This document shows positions 49,908 to 58,257 of a stretch of DNA of 64,000 bases, piece by piece. Every line of letters starts with the position of its first letter. The first letter of the stretch is position 1. A model generated the notes under the pieces. That model saw nothing but the letters and a program-made list of their open reading frames with translations, was not told the DNA's origin and searched no databases. Position numbers and translations under genes: made by a program. This DNA comes from Patulibacter brassicae (GTDB lineage: Bacteria > Actinomycetota > Thermoleophilia > Solirubrobacterales > Solirubrobacteraceae): NCBI RefSeq assembly GCF_033949425.1, contig NZ_JAXAVX010000005.1, forward strand, positions 124,001 through 188,000, in the 5' to 3' direction.

Positions 49908-50531
49908 TCAGGGATCGACGGTCTCCAGCCCGCCGACCGCCTCGTTCGGGCGTCGGTCGACGTCCTCGCGGGCCTCCGGCGTCGCCGCGTCCGTGCGCAC
50001 GAGGGCGCACCAGGCGCGACCCGGTTGCCCGATCGGCAGGCAGGTCCGATAGAGGTCCTCGCGGTAGCGGCGCACGTCGGCGCGGTCGAGCCGGACCGTG
50101 TCCGGAGCCACCCGGCGCGCGAGCTCCTGGGCCGCCTGGACGATCCGGTCGATCCGGTTGCGCTCGTCGACGACCGCCGGCCGGTGCAGCAGCCCGCCGA
50201 CGGCCAGGGCGAGGGCGGCGGCGCCGATCGCGTAGGTGGCGGCCCGGTCGCGCGCGACGATCCGCGGCAGCGACGGGTCGCGGCGACGCAGCAGAAGCGA
50301 CCCGAGTCCCCCGCCGGCGATCACGAGCGCGAGGTTCAGGAACGCCGCGAGGAGCAGCCCGCCGAGGAGCGGGCCGCCGCCGCCGGTGAAGGGGAGCTTC
50401 GCGAGCAGGACGCCGTCGAGCGCGACCGCGACGACGAACGCCCCGCGGGCGCTCGCCCCGCGCGTGCGCCACCGCAGCCGGCGCAGCCAGAGCGGCACCC
50501 GGGCGCCGGAGCGGGGACCCTCGTCGCGCAT
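49908..50531 (-). CDS. Membrane protein, unknown function
   Basis: A 207-residue protein with about three membrane helices: GAFVVAVALDGVLLAKLPF, LLLAAFLNLALVIAGGGLGSLL and YAIGAAALALAVGGLLH. A soluble C-terminal domain of ~90 residues follows (RNRIDRIVQAAQELARRVAP, YREDLYRTCLPIGQPGRAW) with two cysteines, probably outside the cell. No family recognised. A TACCCT box 8 bases before the ATG supports the start. It is divergent from the polysaccharide deacetylase gene. Confidence 0.65.
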   Translation of the reverse strand: MRDEGPRSGARVPLWLRRLRWRTRGASARGAFVVAVALDGVLLAKLPFTGGGGPLLGGLLLAAFLNLALVIAGGGLGSLLLRRRDPSLPRIVARDRAATYAIGAAALALAVGGLLHRPAVVDERNRIDRIVQAAQELARRVAPDTVRLDRADVRRYREDLYRTCLPIGQPGRAWCALVRTDAATPEAREDVDRRPNEAVGGLETVDP

Positions 50532-50539
50532 CGCGTCCC

Positions 50540-50545
50540 AGGGTA
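50540..50545 (-). promoter_or_regulatory. -10 box TACCCT, leaderless
   Basis: On the minus strand TACCCT lies 8 bases before the ATG at 50531. Confidence 0.45.
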
Positions 50546-50648
50546 CGCCGGGCGCCTCGGCGCGTCCCCGCTCGTTCGACGCCGGTCGAGCCGGCGGCGG
50601 CCGCTCGCGGTCGATCGAGGGGTGCGCGGGGCGGAGGCCGACGTGGTC

Positions 50649-50654
50649 TACCGT
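50649..50654 (+). promoter_or_regulatory. -10 box TACCGT, leaderless
   Basis: TACCGT lies 8 bases before the GTG at 50663. Confidence 0.45.
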
Positions 50655-50662
50655 GACCGTCC

Positions 50663-51760
50663 GTGGTGCCCGGAGACGACGACGACTGGGGCTGGGACGA
50701 CGAGCCGCCGGAGGCGCCGACGCCGCGCGCGGCGCGGTCCGCCGACGCGAGCGCGGATGGCGCGCGTGGCGACGCCGATCCGCCCGCCGAGGACGCCCGT
50801 GCGCCGCGATCGTCGGAGGGCCGGGACGAGGACGCCGAGGACGAGCCCGCCGCCGCCCCACCGGCCGCGTCCCGCGTGCCGCCGCCGGGCCGTCACCGCG
50901 CCTCGCTCCTCGCGCTGCTCGCGGCGCTCCTCGTGCTGGGCACGGCGGTCGCGCTGCTCGTCGACGGGGGCGACGAGCGGCCCGCGCACCATGCCCCGGA
51001 GCGGTTCCTCGCGCGGCAGACCGCCGCGGCCGGGCGCGACGCCGCCGCGCATCTCGGCGAGCTCGCCGCGCTGCGCCGGTTCGCCCGGAACGGCCGTCCG
51101 ATCTACTGCGGCGGCGCGCGCAAGCCGATGGTCGCCCTGACCCTCGACGACGGGCCGTGGCCGCTGTCGGGCCGCTTCATCGCGCTGCTCGCCCGCGAGC
51201 ACGTGCCGGTCACGGTCTTCCGGATCGGCCGCAACGTCCCGGGCCGCGAGGAGTACGTGCGCGTCGAGCGCAACCTCGGCTGGGCCTCCGGCTCGCACAC
51301 CCAGACGCACCCGCAGCTCGCGCGGCTCAGCACCCGCGACCAGGAGGACGAGATCCTCGCCGGCCAGCGCGCCAGCACCCGCGCGCTCGGACGGCCCCCG
51401 ATGCTCTTCCGCCCGCCGTACGAGTCCCACGACGGCCGGACCGACCGGATCCTCCGGCGCCACGGCCTCGTCCAGGTGCTGTGGAACGTCGACACGCAGG
51501 ACGCCCTCGGCGTGTCGGCGTCGACGATCGCGGAGCGCGCGATCAAGGGCCTGCACCCCGGGTCGATCATCCTCATGCACGAGGTGCAGGAGAACACCCT
51601 GAAGGCCCTGCCGCGGATCATCCGCGCCATGCGCCAGCGGGGCCTCGAGCCCGTCACCGTGCCGCGGATGCTGGCGGAGGACCCGCCGACGGCCGAGCAG
51701 CTGCGCAAGGGCTTCGACGGCTGCCCCGTCGACCTGACGCCGGGCAAGGCGGCGTCGTGA
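50663..51760 (+). CDS. Membrane-anchored polysaccharide deacetylase (NodB fold)
   Basis: A 365-residue protein. A ~75-residue acidic cytoplasmic tail precedes one membrane anchor (ASLLALLAALLVLGTAVALLV). The extracellular NodB domain runs from about residue 150: VALTLDDGPWPLSGRFIA (TxDDGP, catalytic Asp and metal Asp), SGSHTQTHPQLARLS (HxxxHP metal site), RPPYESHDGRTD and IILMHEVQENT (in place of LHD). It removes acetyl or similar groups from cell-wall or capsule glycans. The Asp of the last motif is Glu here. It overlaps lipB by GTGA. Confidence 0.9.
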   Translation: MVPGDDDDWGWDDEPPEAPTPRAARSADASADGARGDADPPAEDARAPRSSEGRDEDAEDEPAAAPPAASRVPPPGRHRASLLALLAALLVLGTAVALLVDGGDERPAHHAPERFLARQTAAAGRDAAAHLGELAALRRFARNGRPIYCGGARKPMVALTLDDGPWPLSGRFIALLAREHVPVTVFRIGRNVPGREEYVRVERNLGWASGSHTQTHPQLARLSTRDQEDEILAGQRASTRALGRPPMLFRPPYESHDGRTDRILRRHGLVQVLWNVDTQDALGVSASTIAERAIKGLHPGSIILMHEVQENTLKALPRIIRAMRQRGLEPVTVPRMLAEDPPTAEQLRKGFDGCPVDLTPGKAAS

Positions 51761-52539
51761 GCGCGTCCGCGATCGAGGTCGCGGACCTCGGCGTCGTCCC
51801 CTACGGCGACGCGCTGGAGCTCCAGTCCCGCCTGCGGGAGCTGCGCCTCGCGGGCGAGACCGGCGACCTCCTGCTGCTGCTCCAGCACCCGCCGGTCTAC
51901 ACGCGCGGCCGCCGCAGCGACCCGAGCGAGCTGCCGCTCGGCGAGGAGCGCTACCGCGAGCGGGGCATCGACGTCGTCGCCGTCCGGCGCGGCGGGCGCG
52001 TGACCTACCACGGGCCCGGGCAGCTCGTGGCGTACCCCGTGCTCGCGACGCGCGACGTCCCCGCGCTGGTGGCCGCGCTCGAGGCGGCGATGGTCGCGGT
52101 GGCGCGCGAGCACGGCGTCGACGCTCACGGCCGCAGCGACGAGGCGATCGAGCTGACGGGCGCGTGGACGGCCGACGGGCGCAAGCTCGGCGCGGTCGGC
52201 CTGCACGTCTCGCGCGGGGTGACGACGCACGGCCTGGCGCTGAACCTCGTGACGGACCTGCGGCCGTTCGGGTGGATCGTGCCCTGCGGCCTCACCGCGC
52301 CGGTGAGCTCGCTGGCGCGCGAGCGGGGCGCCCCGGACCTCGCCGACGACCCCGGCCTCGACCACGAGCCGCTCGTCCGCGCCGCGGGCGCGACCCTCGC
52401 GACGGCGCTCGGCGCGACGCTCGAGCGACCGCTGCGGTCCGTCCCCGCCGCGGAGGCGTGGCGCCGTGCCGGGCTGGAGCCGGTGCGGGTCCCGTCGGCG
52501 GTCCCCCGCTGGGCCGCGGGCGACGCGCCCGCGACCTGA
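51757..52539 (+). CDS. lipB: Octanoyltransferase LipB
   Basis: A 260-residue enzyme that moves octanoyl from acyl carrier protein to lipoyl domains, the first step of lipoate synthesis. Diagnostic parts are LLLLQHPPVYTRGRRSDPSE, VVAVRRGGRVTYHGPGQLVA, RKLGAVGLHVSRGVTTHGLA (catalytic Lys) and PFGWIVPCGLTAPVSSL (catalytic Cys in VPCGL). It overlaps the deacetylase stop by GTGA, an odd functional mix. lipA follows 55 bases on. The C-terminal ~60 residues are longer than in many relatives. Confidence 0.95.
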   Translation: MSASAIEVADLGVVPYGDALELQSRLRELRLAGETGDLLLLLQHPPVYTRGRRSDPSELPLGEERYRERGIDVVAVRRGGRVTYHGPGQLVAYPVLATRDVPALVAALEAAMVAVAREHGVDAHGRSDEAIELTGAWTADGRKLGAVGLHVSRGVTTHGLALNLVTDLRPFGWIVPCGLTAPVSSLARERGAPDLADDPGLDHEPLVRAAGATLATALGATLERPLRSVPAAEAWRRAGLEPVRVPSAVPRWAAGDAPAT

Positions 52540-52579
52540 GCGGCGGAGGCGACGCACGGGAGCGGGCGTGCGCGAGCGC

Positions 52580-52585
52580 TACGCT
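52580..52585 (+). promoter_or_regulatory. -10 box TACGCT, near-leaderless
   Basis: TACGCT lies 9 bases before the GTG of lipA at 52595, so lipA may have its own promoter besides read-through from lipB. Confidence 0.4.
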
Positions 52586-52594
52586 CCGTGAGCC

Positions 52595-53599
52595 GTGGCC
52601 GACGACGCCAGCCAGACCGCCCTCCCCGTCCGTCAGACCCGCTCGCGCGCCAACCCGGGCGGCGCCGACGTCCAGCGGGTCATGGGCACCTCGACGATCC
52701 CGTTCCGGACGCGCAAGCCGGAGTGGTTCAAGGTCCCCGCCCCGGGCGGCGAGACGTACCGCGCGCTGCGCAACCGGATGGAGGACGAGAACCTCCACAC
52801 GGTCTGCCAGGAGGCCGCCTGCCCGAACATCGGCGACTGCTGGGAGCGCGGTACCGCGACGTTCATGATCCTCGGCGACACGTGCACCCGCCGCTGCGGG
52901 TTCTGCCACGTCATGACGGGCACGCCGACGTGGAACGATCCGCTCGAGCCGGCGCGCGTGGCGCGCTCGATCGCCCGGATGGGCCTGCGTCACGCCGTGA
53001 TCACGTCCGTCGACCGCGACGACCTGCCCGACTACGGCTCGCGGATCTGGGCGGCGACGATCAACCAGGTCCGGCGCCAGTCGCCGGACACGAAGGTCGA
53101 GACGCTGACCCCCGACTTCCGCGGCGAGGAGATGCCGCTGGCGACGGTCATCGACGCCGGCCCGGACGTCTTCAACCACAACGTCGAGGTCGTCCCGCGG
53201 CTCTACCCGCTGGCGCGGCGCGGCTCGACGTTCGTGCGCTCCTGCCGCGTGCTGCAGAACGCCAAGGCGATGGGCGGCGACGCCGTCACGACGAAGTCCG
53301 GCCTGATGGTGGGCCTCGGCGAGAGCTTCTCCGAGGTCGTCGAGACGATGAAGGCGCTCCGCGCCGTCGACGTGCAGATCCTCACCGTCGGCCAGTACCT
53401 GCGCCCGACGCGCGACCACCTGCCGGTCGTCCGCTACTGGCACCCCGACGAGTTCGACGAGCTCGCCCGGATCGGCATGGAGGAGCTCGGCTTCGACCAC
53501 GTCGCGGCCGGGCCGCTCGTGCGCTCGAGCTACCACGCGGACGAGCACGTCGGCCAGGACCGGCCGGGCGTCGGCCCGCTCGCCGACGCCGCGGCCTGA
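52595..53599 (+). CDS. lipA: Lipoyl synthase LipA
   Basis: A 334-residue radical-SAM enzyme that inserts two sulfurs into the octanoyl group on lipoyl domains. The auxiliary cluster motif is CQEAACPNIGDC (C-x4-C-x5-C). The radical-SAM motif is TCTRRCGFC (C-x3-C-x2-C). Further family marks are HAVITSVDRDDLPDYGS, VETLTPDFRG, HNVEVVPRLYP, KSGLMVGLGES and DVQILTVGQYLRPT. The end SSYHADEHV gives the conserved SSY. Length is normal. It works on LipB's product, and the nearby E2 protein is a likely target. Confidence 0.96.
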   Translation: MADDASQTALPVRQTRSRANPGGADVQRVMGTSTIPFRTRKPEWFKVPAPGGETYRALRNRMEDENLHTVCQEAACPNIGDCWERGTATFMILGDTCTRRCGFCHVMTGTPTWNDPLEPARVARSIARMGLRHAVITSVDRDDLPDYGSRIWAATINQVRRQSPDTKVETLTPDFRGEEMPLATVIDAGPDVFNHNVEVVPRLYPLARRGSTFVRSCRVLQNAKAMGGDAVTTKSGLMVGLGESFSEVVETMKALRAVDVQILTVGQYLRPTRDHLPVVRYWHPDEFDELARIGMEELGFDHVAAGPLVRSSYHADEHVGQDRPGVGPLADAAA

Positions 53600-53676
53600 G
53601 CGTCGGCGCGTCCCCGCCGCCGCGCCGACGGCGGCACGCGGCGAGCCGCGGGGACGCCCGAGCGCCGCGGGGGCGG

Positions 53677-53682
53677 TAGCGT
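53677..53682 (+). promoter_or_regulatory. -10 box TAGCGT, leaderless
   Basis: TAGCGT lies 8 bases before the GTG at 53691. Confidence 0.4.
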
Positions 53683-53690
53683 CGCCCGCC

Positions 53691-54242
53691 GTGCTGCCGC
53701 TGAAGGACGCCATCGACCGGCCCCGTCACCCGCTCGCGTGGGTGCTCGCCGGCACGGTCCTCGCCGTCGGCGTCGTGCGGCCGATCGTCGCCCTGCTCGC
53801 GGCGCTCGTCGTGCTCGTGACCGCCGACGCGATCGCCCACCGCAGCCGGCCCGGCGTCGCGATCGCCGCCGCGATCGTCGGCGGGGCGCTCACCGTGCTC
53901 TTCGCCTACGACCTCGGCGACAGCACCCCGCCCCATGCGTGGAACCCGCTCGGGCCGCTGGCCGCGGTCGGGGCCGCAGCCGCGCTCGCCGGCGTCTCGG
54001 TGGGGATCGCTCCGACGTCGCGCGTGCTCACGCTGTCGCTCCTGCCCGGGGCCGGCGGGATGCTCGCGGTGCCGGCGGCGGTCTGGACCCTCGTCGGCAT
54101 CGCCCTGATCGTCGTCGGTCAGGCGACGAACGCGATCCTGCCGCCGGGCACCGGCCTCACGACGCTCCTCACCCTCGCGGTCCTCGGCCTGGCGCTCGTC
54201 GTCGGGACGCCGCTGGGGTGGCGCGCGCGGCACCGGCACTGA
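53691..54242 (+). CDS. Small polytopic membrane protein, unknown function
   Basis: A 183-residue protein with about six short membrane helices, e.g. WVLAGTVLAVGVVRPIVALL, VAIAAAIVGGALTVLFAY and LTTLLTLAVLGLALVVGTP. The loop DLGDSTPPHAWNPLGP between helices three and four is the most polar part. The C-terminus is basic (GWRARHRH). No family recognised. It has its own -10 box and ends just before the acyl-CoA dehydrogenase promoter region. Confidence 0.65.
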   Translation: MLPLKDAIDRPRHPLAWVLAGTVLAVGVVRPIVALLAALVVLVTADAIAHRSRPGVAIAAAIVGGALTVLFAYDLGDSTPPHAWNPLGPLAAVGAAAALAGVSVGIAPTSRVLTLSLLPGAGGMLAVPAAVWTLVGIALIVVGQATNAILPPGTGLTTLLTLAVLGLALVVGTPLGWRARHRH

Positions 54243-54314
54243 TCGCGCCGCGTGACCACGGCGGCGCGGACCGCGTCGATCGATCGGGTGATCGACGAGC
54301 GGCGGCCGACCCCC

Positions 54315-54336
54315 TATGCTCTTGACTGGCCGGTCA
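54315..54336 (+). promoter_or_regulatory. Promoter and candidate TetR-type operator of the acyl-CoA dehydrogenase operon
   Basis: TATGCT (54315-54320) is a good -10. Directly after it, TGACTGGCCGGTCA (54323-54336) is an inverted repeat with one mismatched pair, resembling sites of TetR-family fatty-acid regulators. Its place over the transcription start suits repression lifted by an acyl-CoA ligand (inference). The leader then carries a GAAGGGGAGA Shine-Dalgarno. Confidence 0.55.
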
Positions 54337-54387
54337 GCCAGCCAGCGCGCGGGCAGGCCGCTCCGACGACCGCGAAGGGGAGACGAC

Positions 54388-55596
54388 GTGGACCTGAACG
54401 ACGATCCGCAGCAGGCGGCCTACCGCCAGCAGGTGCGGGCCTGGCTGGACGAGCACGCGCACGAGGCGCCCGACCTGCAGGCGATCGCCGACGAGCACGA
54501 GCGCGTCGCCGCGCACACCGCCTGGCAGGGCCGGCTGGCCGAGGCCGGGCTCTGCGGCGTGACGTGGCCCGAGGAGTTCGGCGGCGCCGGGAAGGGCCCG
54601 CTCGAGCAGGTCATCGTCAGCCAGGAGCTCACCCGCGCCGGCGTGCCCGCCCACTTCGACGTCATCGGGGTCGGGATGATGGGCCCGGCGATCATCGCCC
54701 ACGGCACCCCCGAGCAGAAGGCGGCCCACCTCGGCCCGCTCCTGCACGGCGACCAGGTCTTCTGCCAGCTCTTCAGCGAGCCGGCCGCCGGCTCCGACCT
54801 GGCCGGCATCACGACGAAGGCCGTCGAGCAGCCCGACGGCAGCTTCCGCATCACGGGGCAGAAGGTCTGGACGACCTACGCCCAGCACGCCCAGTACGGC
54901 GTGCTGCTGGCCCGCACCGACCCGGGCGTGCCGAAGCACAAGGGCCTGACGATGTTCATCGTCCCGATGGACGCCGAGGGCGTCACCGTCCGCGGCCTGC
55001 GCCAGATCTCGGGCGAGGCGGAGTTCAACGAGGTCTTCCTCGACGAGGTCCAGGTCGGCGCCGACGCCGTCCTCGGCTCGATCGGCGGCGGCTGGACCAC
55101 CGCGCTCACCGTCCTCATGTTCGAGCGCCTGACGCTCTCCGGCGCGGTCAGCTCGTACCGCCCGGATCGCTTCGCCGCCGCCCTGGCCGCCGAGCCCGGC
55201 GCGCGCGAGGACGACGACGTCCGCCGGCGCCTCGGCGCGATCGGCGTCGAGCTGCTCGCGACCCGCTTCGCCGGCTTCCGCATGCAGAGCGAGCTCGCCG
55301 GCGGCCGTCTTCCGGGCCCGGAGTTCGGCCTCGGCAAGGTCACGGTCGTCGCCTCGGCGATCGCGGCCGCGGACCTCATCACCGACGTCATCGGCCCGGA
55401 GGCGCTCGAGGAGTCGAGCGAGTGGGCGTACATGACGTCGTTCCTGCCCGGTCTGAAGTCGGCCGGCGGCACCGAGGAGATCCTCCGCAACACGCTCGGC
55501 GAGCGGGTCCTGGGCCTGCCGCCCGAGCCGCGGCTGGACAAGGGGATCCCCTTCAACGAGATCGGCAAGAACGCGGCCCCGGTGGGAGGCAACTGA
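54388..55596 (+). CDS. Acyl-CoA dehydrogenase, first of a pair
   Basis: A 402-residue FAD flavoenzyme that introduces a 2,3-double bond in acyl-CoA substrates. Typical blocks are GLCGVTWPEEFGGAGKGPLE, IGVGMMGPAIIAHGTPEQKA, FCQLFSEPAAGSDLAGITTK, GSFRITGQKVWTTYAQHAQY and PGVPKHKGLTMFIVPMD. The C-terminal helical domain has SEWAYMTSFLPGLKSAGGTE with TEEILRNTLGERVLG. The GTG at 54388 has a strong Shine-Dalgarno. The second dehydrogenase gene begins one base after its stop. Such paired genes often form a heterodimer acting on bulky acyl-CoAs such as sterol side chains or branched fatty acids (family knowledge; not proven here). Confidence 0.93.
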   Translation: MDLNDDPQQAAYRQQVRAWLDEHAHEAPDLQAIADEHERVAAHTAWQGRLAEAGLCGVTWPEEFGGAGKGPLEQVIVSQELTRAGVPAHFDVIGVGMMGPAIIAHGTPEQKAAHLGPLLHGDQVFCQLFSEPAAGSDLAGITTKAVEQPDGSFRITGQKVWTTYAQHAQYGVLLARTDPGVPKHKGLTMFIVPMDAEGVTVRGLRQISGEAEFNEVFLDEVQVGADAVLGSIGGGWTTALTVLMFERLTLSGAVSSYRPDRFAAALAAEPGAREDDDVRRRLGAIGVELLATRFAGFRMQSELAGGRLPGPEFGLGKVTVVASAIAAADLITDVIGPEALEESSEWAYMTSFLPGLKSAGGTEEILRNTLGERVLGLPPEPRLDKGIPFNEIGKNAAPVGGN

Positions 55597-55597
55597 C

Positions 55598-56737
55598 ATG
55601 GACCTGTCGCTGACCGACGAGCAGGAGTACCTCCGCGAGGCCGCCGCCGGCGCGCTCGGGCGGGTCGACACCGTCGCCGCCGCCCGCGAGGCGCTCGAGG
55701 ACGAGGGCAAGCGGCCGCAGCTGTGGCCGACCGTCGTCGAGCAGGGCTGGACCGGCCTGCTGACGAGCGAGGAGCGCGGGGGCGCGGGCCTCGGCCTGTA
55801 CGACGCCGCGCTCATCGTCCAGGAGGGCGGCAAGCGCCTGGCCCCGCTCGGCCTCGCCACGGCGCTGCCGGCCGCGGCGATCCTCGACGCCGCCGGCGAC
55901 GCGGACGCCGCGCTCGCCGCGGGTGGCGAGCAGCGCGTCGTCTGGCTGCCGGTCGCGCCGCCGACCGACCGCGACGCCCGCTGGACGAGCGACGCCCGCC
56001 GCGGCCTCGTGCGCCCGGCCGCGCCGTCGGCCGCGGTGAGCGGCGACGAGGTGACGCTCACCGGCGAGATCGCCTGGGCCCCCGACGCCGCGCAGGCCGA
56101 CCGCCTGCTCGTCGTCGGCGTGACCGACGACGACGCGACGGCCCCGGTGGCCGCGATCGTCGACGCCTCGGCCGCCGGCGTGACCGTCGAGCCGGTCGTC
56201 CGCTACGACGCCACGCAGCCGCTGGCGCACGTCCGCCTGGACGGCGCGGTCGGCCGCCGGGTGGACGCCGACGCCGACGCCCTGGCCGCGGGCTTCCACG
56301 TCGCGCAGACCCTGCTGGCCGCCGACGCCGTCGGCGCGGTCGAGACGCTGCTGGAGATGGGCGTCGCCTACGCGAAGGAGCGCCAGACGTTCGGACGGCC
56401 GATCGGCTCCTACCAGGCGGTCAAGCACCACCTCGTCGAGGTGCTGCGCCTGCTGGAGAACGCGCGCTCGCTGCTCATCTACGCCGCTTGGGCGCACGAG
56501 CACGACCACGCCCAGCTCGCGCTCGCCGCCTCGGCCGCTCGCTCGGGCGCGGGGCACGCGCTGGAGGTCGCCAGCCGCGAGACGATCTCCGTCCACGGCG
56601 GCATCGGCGCCACCTGGGAGCACGACGCGCCGCTGTTCTTCCGGCGCGCGCAGCTCACGCGGCGCCTCCTCGGGGGCACCGACGGGGCGACCGACCGGGT
56701 CGCCGGCGAGCTCCTGAGCGGCGTCGCGACGGTCTGA
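55598..56737 (+). CDS. Acyl-CoA dehydrogenase, second of a pair
   Basis: A 379-residue member of the same family, more divergent than its upstream partner. The N-terminal helical domain is DLSLTDEQEYLREAAAGALG, and GWTGLLTSEERGGAGLGLYD follows. The flavin-binding middle domain is degenerate, lacking a clear SEP-type motif. The C-terminal domain is well kept (AYAKERQTFGRPIGSYQAVK, ETISVHGGIGATWEHDAPLF). The HGGIG segment is typical. This pattern fits the beta-like partner of a heteromeric enzyme. Spacing of one base to the upstream gene implies coupling. Confidence 0.93.
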   Translation: MDLSLTDEQEYLREAAAGALGRVDTVAAAREALEDEGKRPQLWPTVVEQGWTGLLTSEERGGAGLGLYDAALIVQEGGKRLAPLGLATALPAAAILDAAGDADAALAAGGEQRVVWLPVAPPTDRDARWTSDARRGLVRPAAPSAAVSGDEVTLTGEIAWAPDAAQADRLLVVGVTDDDATAPVAAIVDASAAGVTVEPVVRYDATQPLAHVRLDGAVGRRVDADADALAAGFHVAQTLLAADAVGAVETLLEMGVAYAKERQTFGRPIGSYQAVKHHLVEVLRLLENARSLLIYAAWAHEHDHAQLALAASAARSGAGHALEVASRETISVHGGIGATWEHDAPLFFRRAQLTRRLLGGTDGATDRVAGELLSGVATV

Positions 56738-56750
56738 TCGCCGCTCGATC

Positions 56751-56785
56751 GTCGCCGCGCCGGGACCCGCTCCCGGCGCGGCGAC
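56751..56785 (+). terminator. 15-bp perfect hairpin after the dehydrogenase pair
   Basis: The arms 56751-56765 and 56771-56785 pair exactly around a 5-base loop, 13 bases after the stop. No T-tract. Confidence 0.7.
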
Positions 56786-56827
56786 GGTCCGCCCGCCCGA
56801 CGCGGCGCGGTCCGCGAACGCCCGCCT

Positions 56828-56833
56828 TACCCT
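56828..56833 (+). promoter_or_regulatory. -10 box TACCCT upstream of the protease gene
   Basis: TACCCT would start transcription near 56840, giving a leader of about 50 bases before the ATG at 56890. Confidence 0.35.
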
Positions 56834-56889
56834 GGACTGACGCGGGGTGCGCCAAGCTGCGACGTGCCGCTCGCCCCGCGGCCTCCCCG

Positions 56890-58257
56890 ATGCCCGATCG
56901 CCGCTCGCTCTGGAACGACAACGCCGACGAGGATCGGCGCTGGCTCGACGGCGAGCCGCCGTCGGCCGGCTCGCGAGGACCGCGCGGGGGCGAGGAGCCG
57001 ACGGCCGTCGCCCCGCCGCGCCCGTCGCCGACGCCCTCCACCCCGCCGACCGCCCCGCACGACGCGCGCGCCGCGACCGCGCCGCACGAGCCGCGCCCGG
57101 AGCGCGCCCCGCGCCGACCGCTCGTCGCCGGGCCGCTGATCGCCGGCACCCGCGCGCTGCGGGCCGCGGTCGCGATCGCCGCGCTCGCGCTCGTCGTCGC
57201 CGGCATCACCGTCGGGATGCTCCTCGGCAGCAGCCGCACGGAGGACGTGACGCTCGTAAACCCGCCCAACGGCAACACGGCCGCGCCGCTGAAGGGCGCC
57301 TACGACGCAGCGCGCGACGGCGTCGTCCAGATCCGCACCAGCAGCGGCAGCGGCACCGGCTGGGTCTACGACGGCAACGGCACGATCGTCACGAACGCCC
57401 ACGTCATCGACGGCTCGCGCGACGTGCGCGTGCGCTTCGACGACGACGGGCCGCTCATCCGCGCCCGCACGCTGGGCACCGACGTCTCCTCCGACCTCGC
57501 GGTCCTCAAGGTCGACCCGTCCGACGCCCCGAAGCTCACCGTCCTGAAGCTCGGCGACTCGTCGAAGGTCGAAGCGGGCGACCCGGTCCTGGCGATCGGC
57601 TTCCCGCTCGGCCTGGAGCGCACCGCGACGGCCGGCATCATCTCGGGCATCGGCCGCCAGATCCAGGCGCAGAACGGCTTCAGCATCGACCGCGTCATCC
57701 AGACCGACGCGCCGATCAACCCGGGCAACTCGGGCGGTCCGCTGCTCGACGTCCGCGGGCGCGTCATCGGCGTGAACTCGCAGATCGCGACCTCCGGCGC
57801 CGGCTCGAACGGGAACATCGGGATCGGCTTCGCGGTGCCGTCGGAGACCGTCGCGAACGTCGTGCCGACGCTCGCCGCCGGCCGCGAGGTGCGGCACGCC
57901 TGGCTCGGCATCTCGATGGCCGAGCTCCCCGGCGTGGACGGCGTCGCCCTCGGCTCGGTCGTCCCCGGGGGCCCGGCCGGCGACGCGGGCCTGCGGGCCT
58001 CCAGCGCGAGCGACCTCAACCGCGGGGAGCCCGGCGACGGCGACGTCATCACCCGCGTCGACGGGCAGCAGATCAACCGCGACCACCAGGTCTCCGCGAT
58101 CGTCAACGGCAAGAAGCCGGGCGACACGATCGAGATCGAGGTCGAGCGCAACGGCGACCGCCGGACGGTCGAGGTCCGGCTCGGCGAGCGACCGGCCGCG
58201 GCGAGCGGCTCGTCGTCCGGGGGCGGCTCCGGGGGCGGCGGGAGCCTCATCCCGTGA
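56890..58257 (+). CDS. HtrA/DegP-like membrane-anchored serine protease with PDZ domain
   Basis: A 455-residue protease. A ~90-residue Pro/Arg-rich cytoplasmic tail is followed by one membrane anchor (AAVAIAALALVVAGITVGMLL). The trypsin-like domain has the triad His (TIVTNAHVIDGS), Asp (DVSSDLAVLKVD) and Ser (PINPGNSGGPLLDVRG). A PDZ domain follows (AWLGISMAELPGVDGVALGS, GDVITRVDGQQIN) and a Ser/Gly-rich tail. It would sit in the membrane facing outward and handle misfolded envelope proteins. It overlaps the next gene by TGATG, so both are likely co-translated. Confidence 0.95.
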   Translation: MPDRRSLWNDNADEDRRWLDGEPPSAGSRGPRGGEEPTAVAPPRPSPTPSTPPTAPHDARAATAPHEPRPERAPRRPLVAGPLIAGTRALRAAVAIAALALVVAGITVGMLLGSSRTEDVTLVNPPNGNTAAPLKGAYDAARDGVVQIRTSSGSGTGWVYDGNGTIVTNAHVIDGSRDVRVRFDDDGPLIRARTLGTDVSSDLAVLKVDPSDAPKLTVLKLGDSSKVEAGDPVLAIGFPLGLERTATAGIISGIGRQIQAQNGFSIDRVIQTDAPINPGNSGGPLLDVRGRVIGVNSQIATSGAGSNGNIGIGFAVPSETVANVVPTLAAGREVRHAWLGISMAELPGVDGVALGSVVPGGPAGDAGLRASSASDLNRGEPGDGDVITRVDGQQINRDHQVSAIVNGKKPGDTIEIEVERNGDRRTVEVRLGERPAAASGSSSGGGSGGGGSLIP

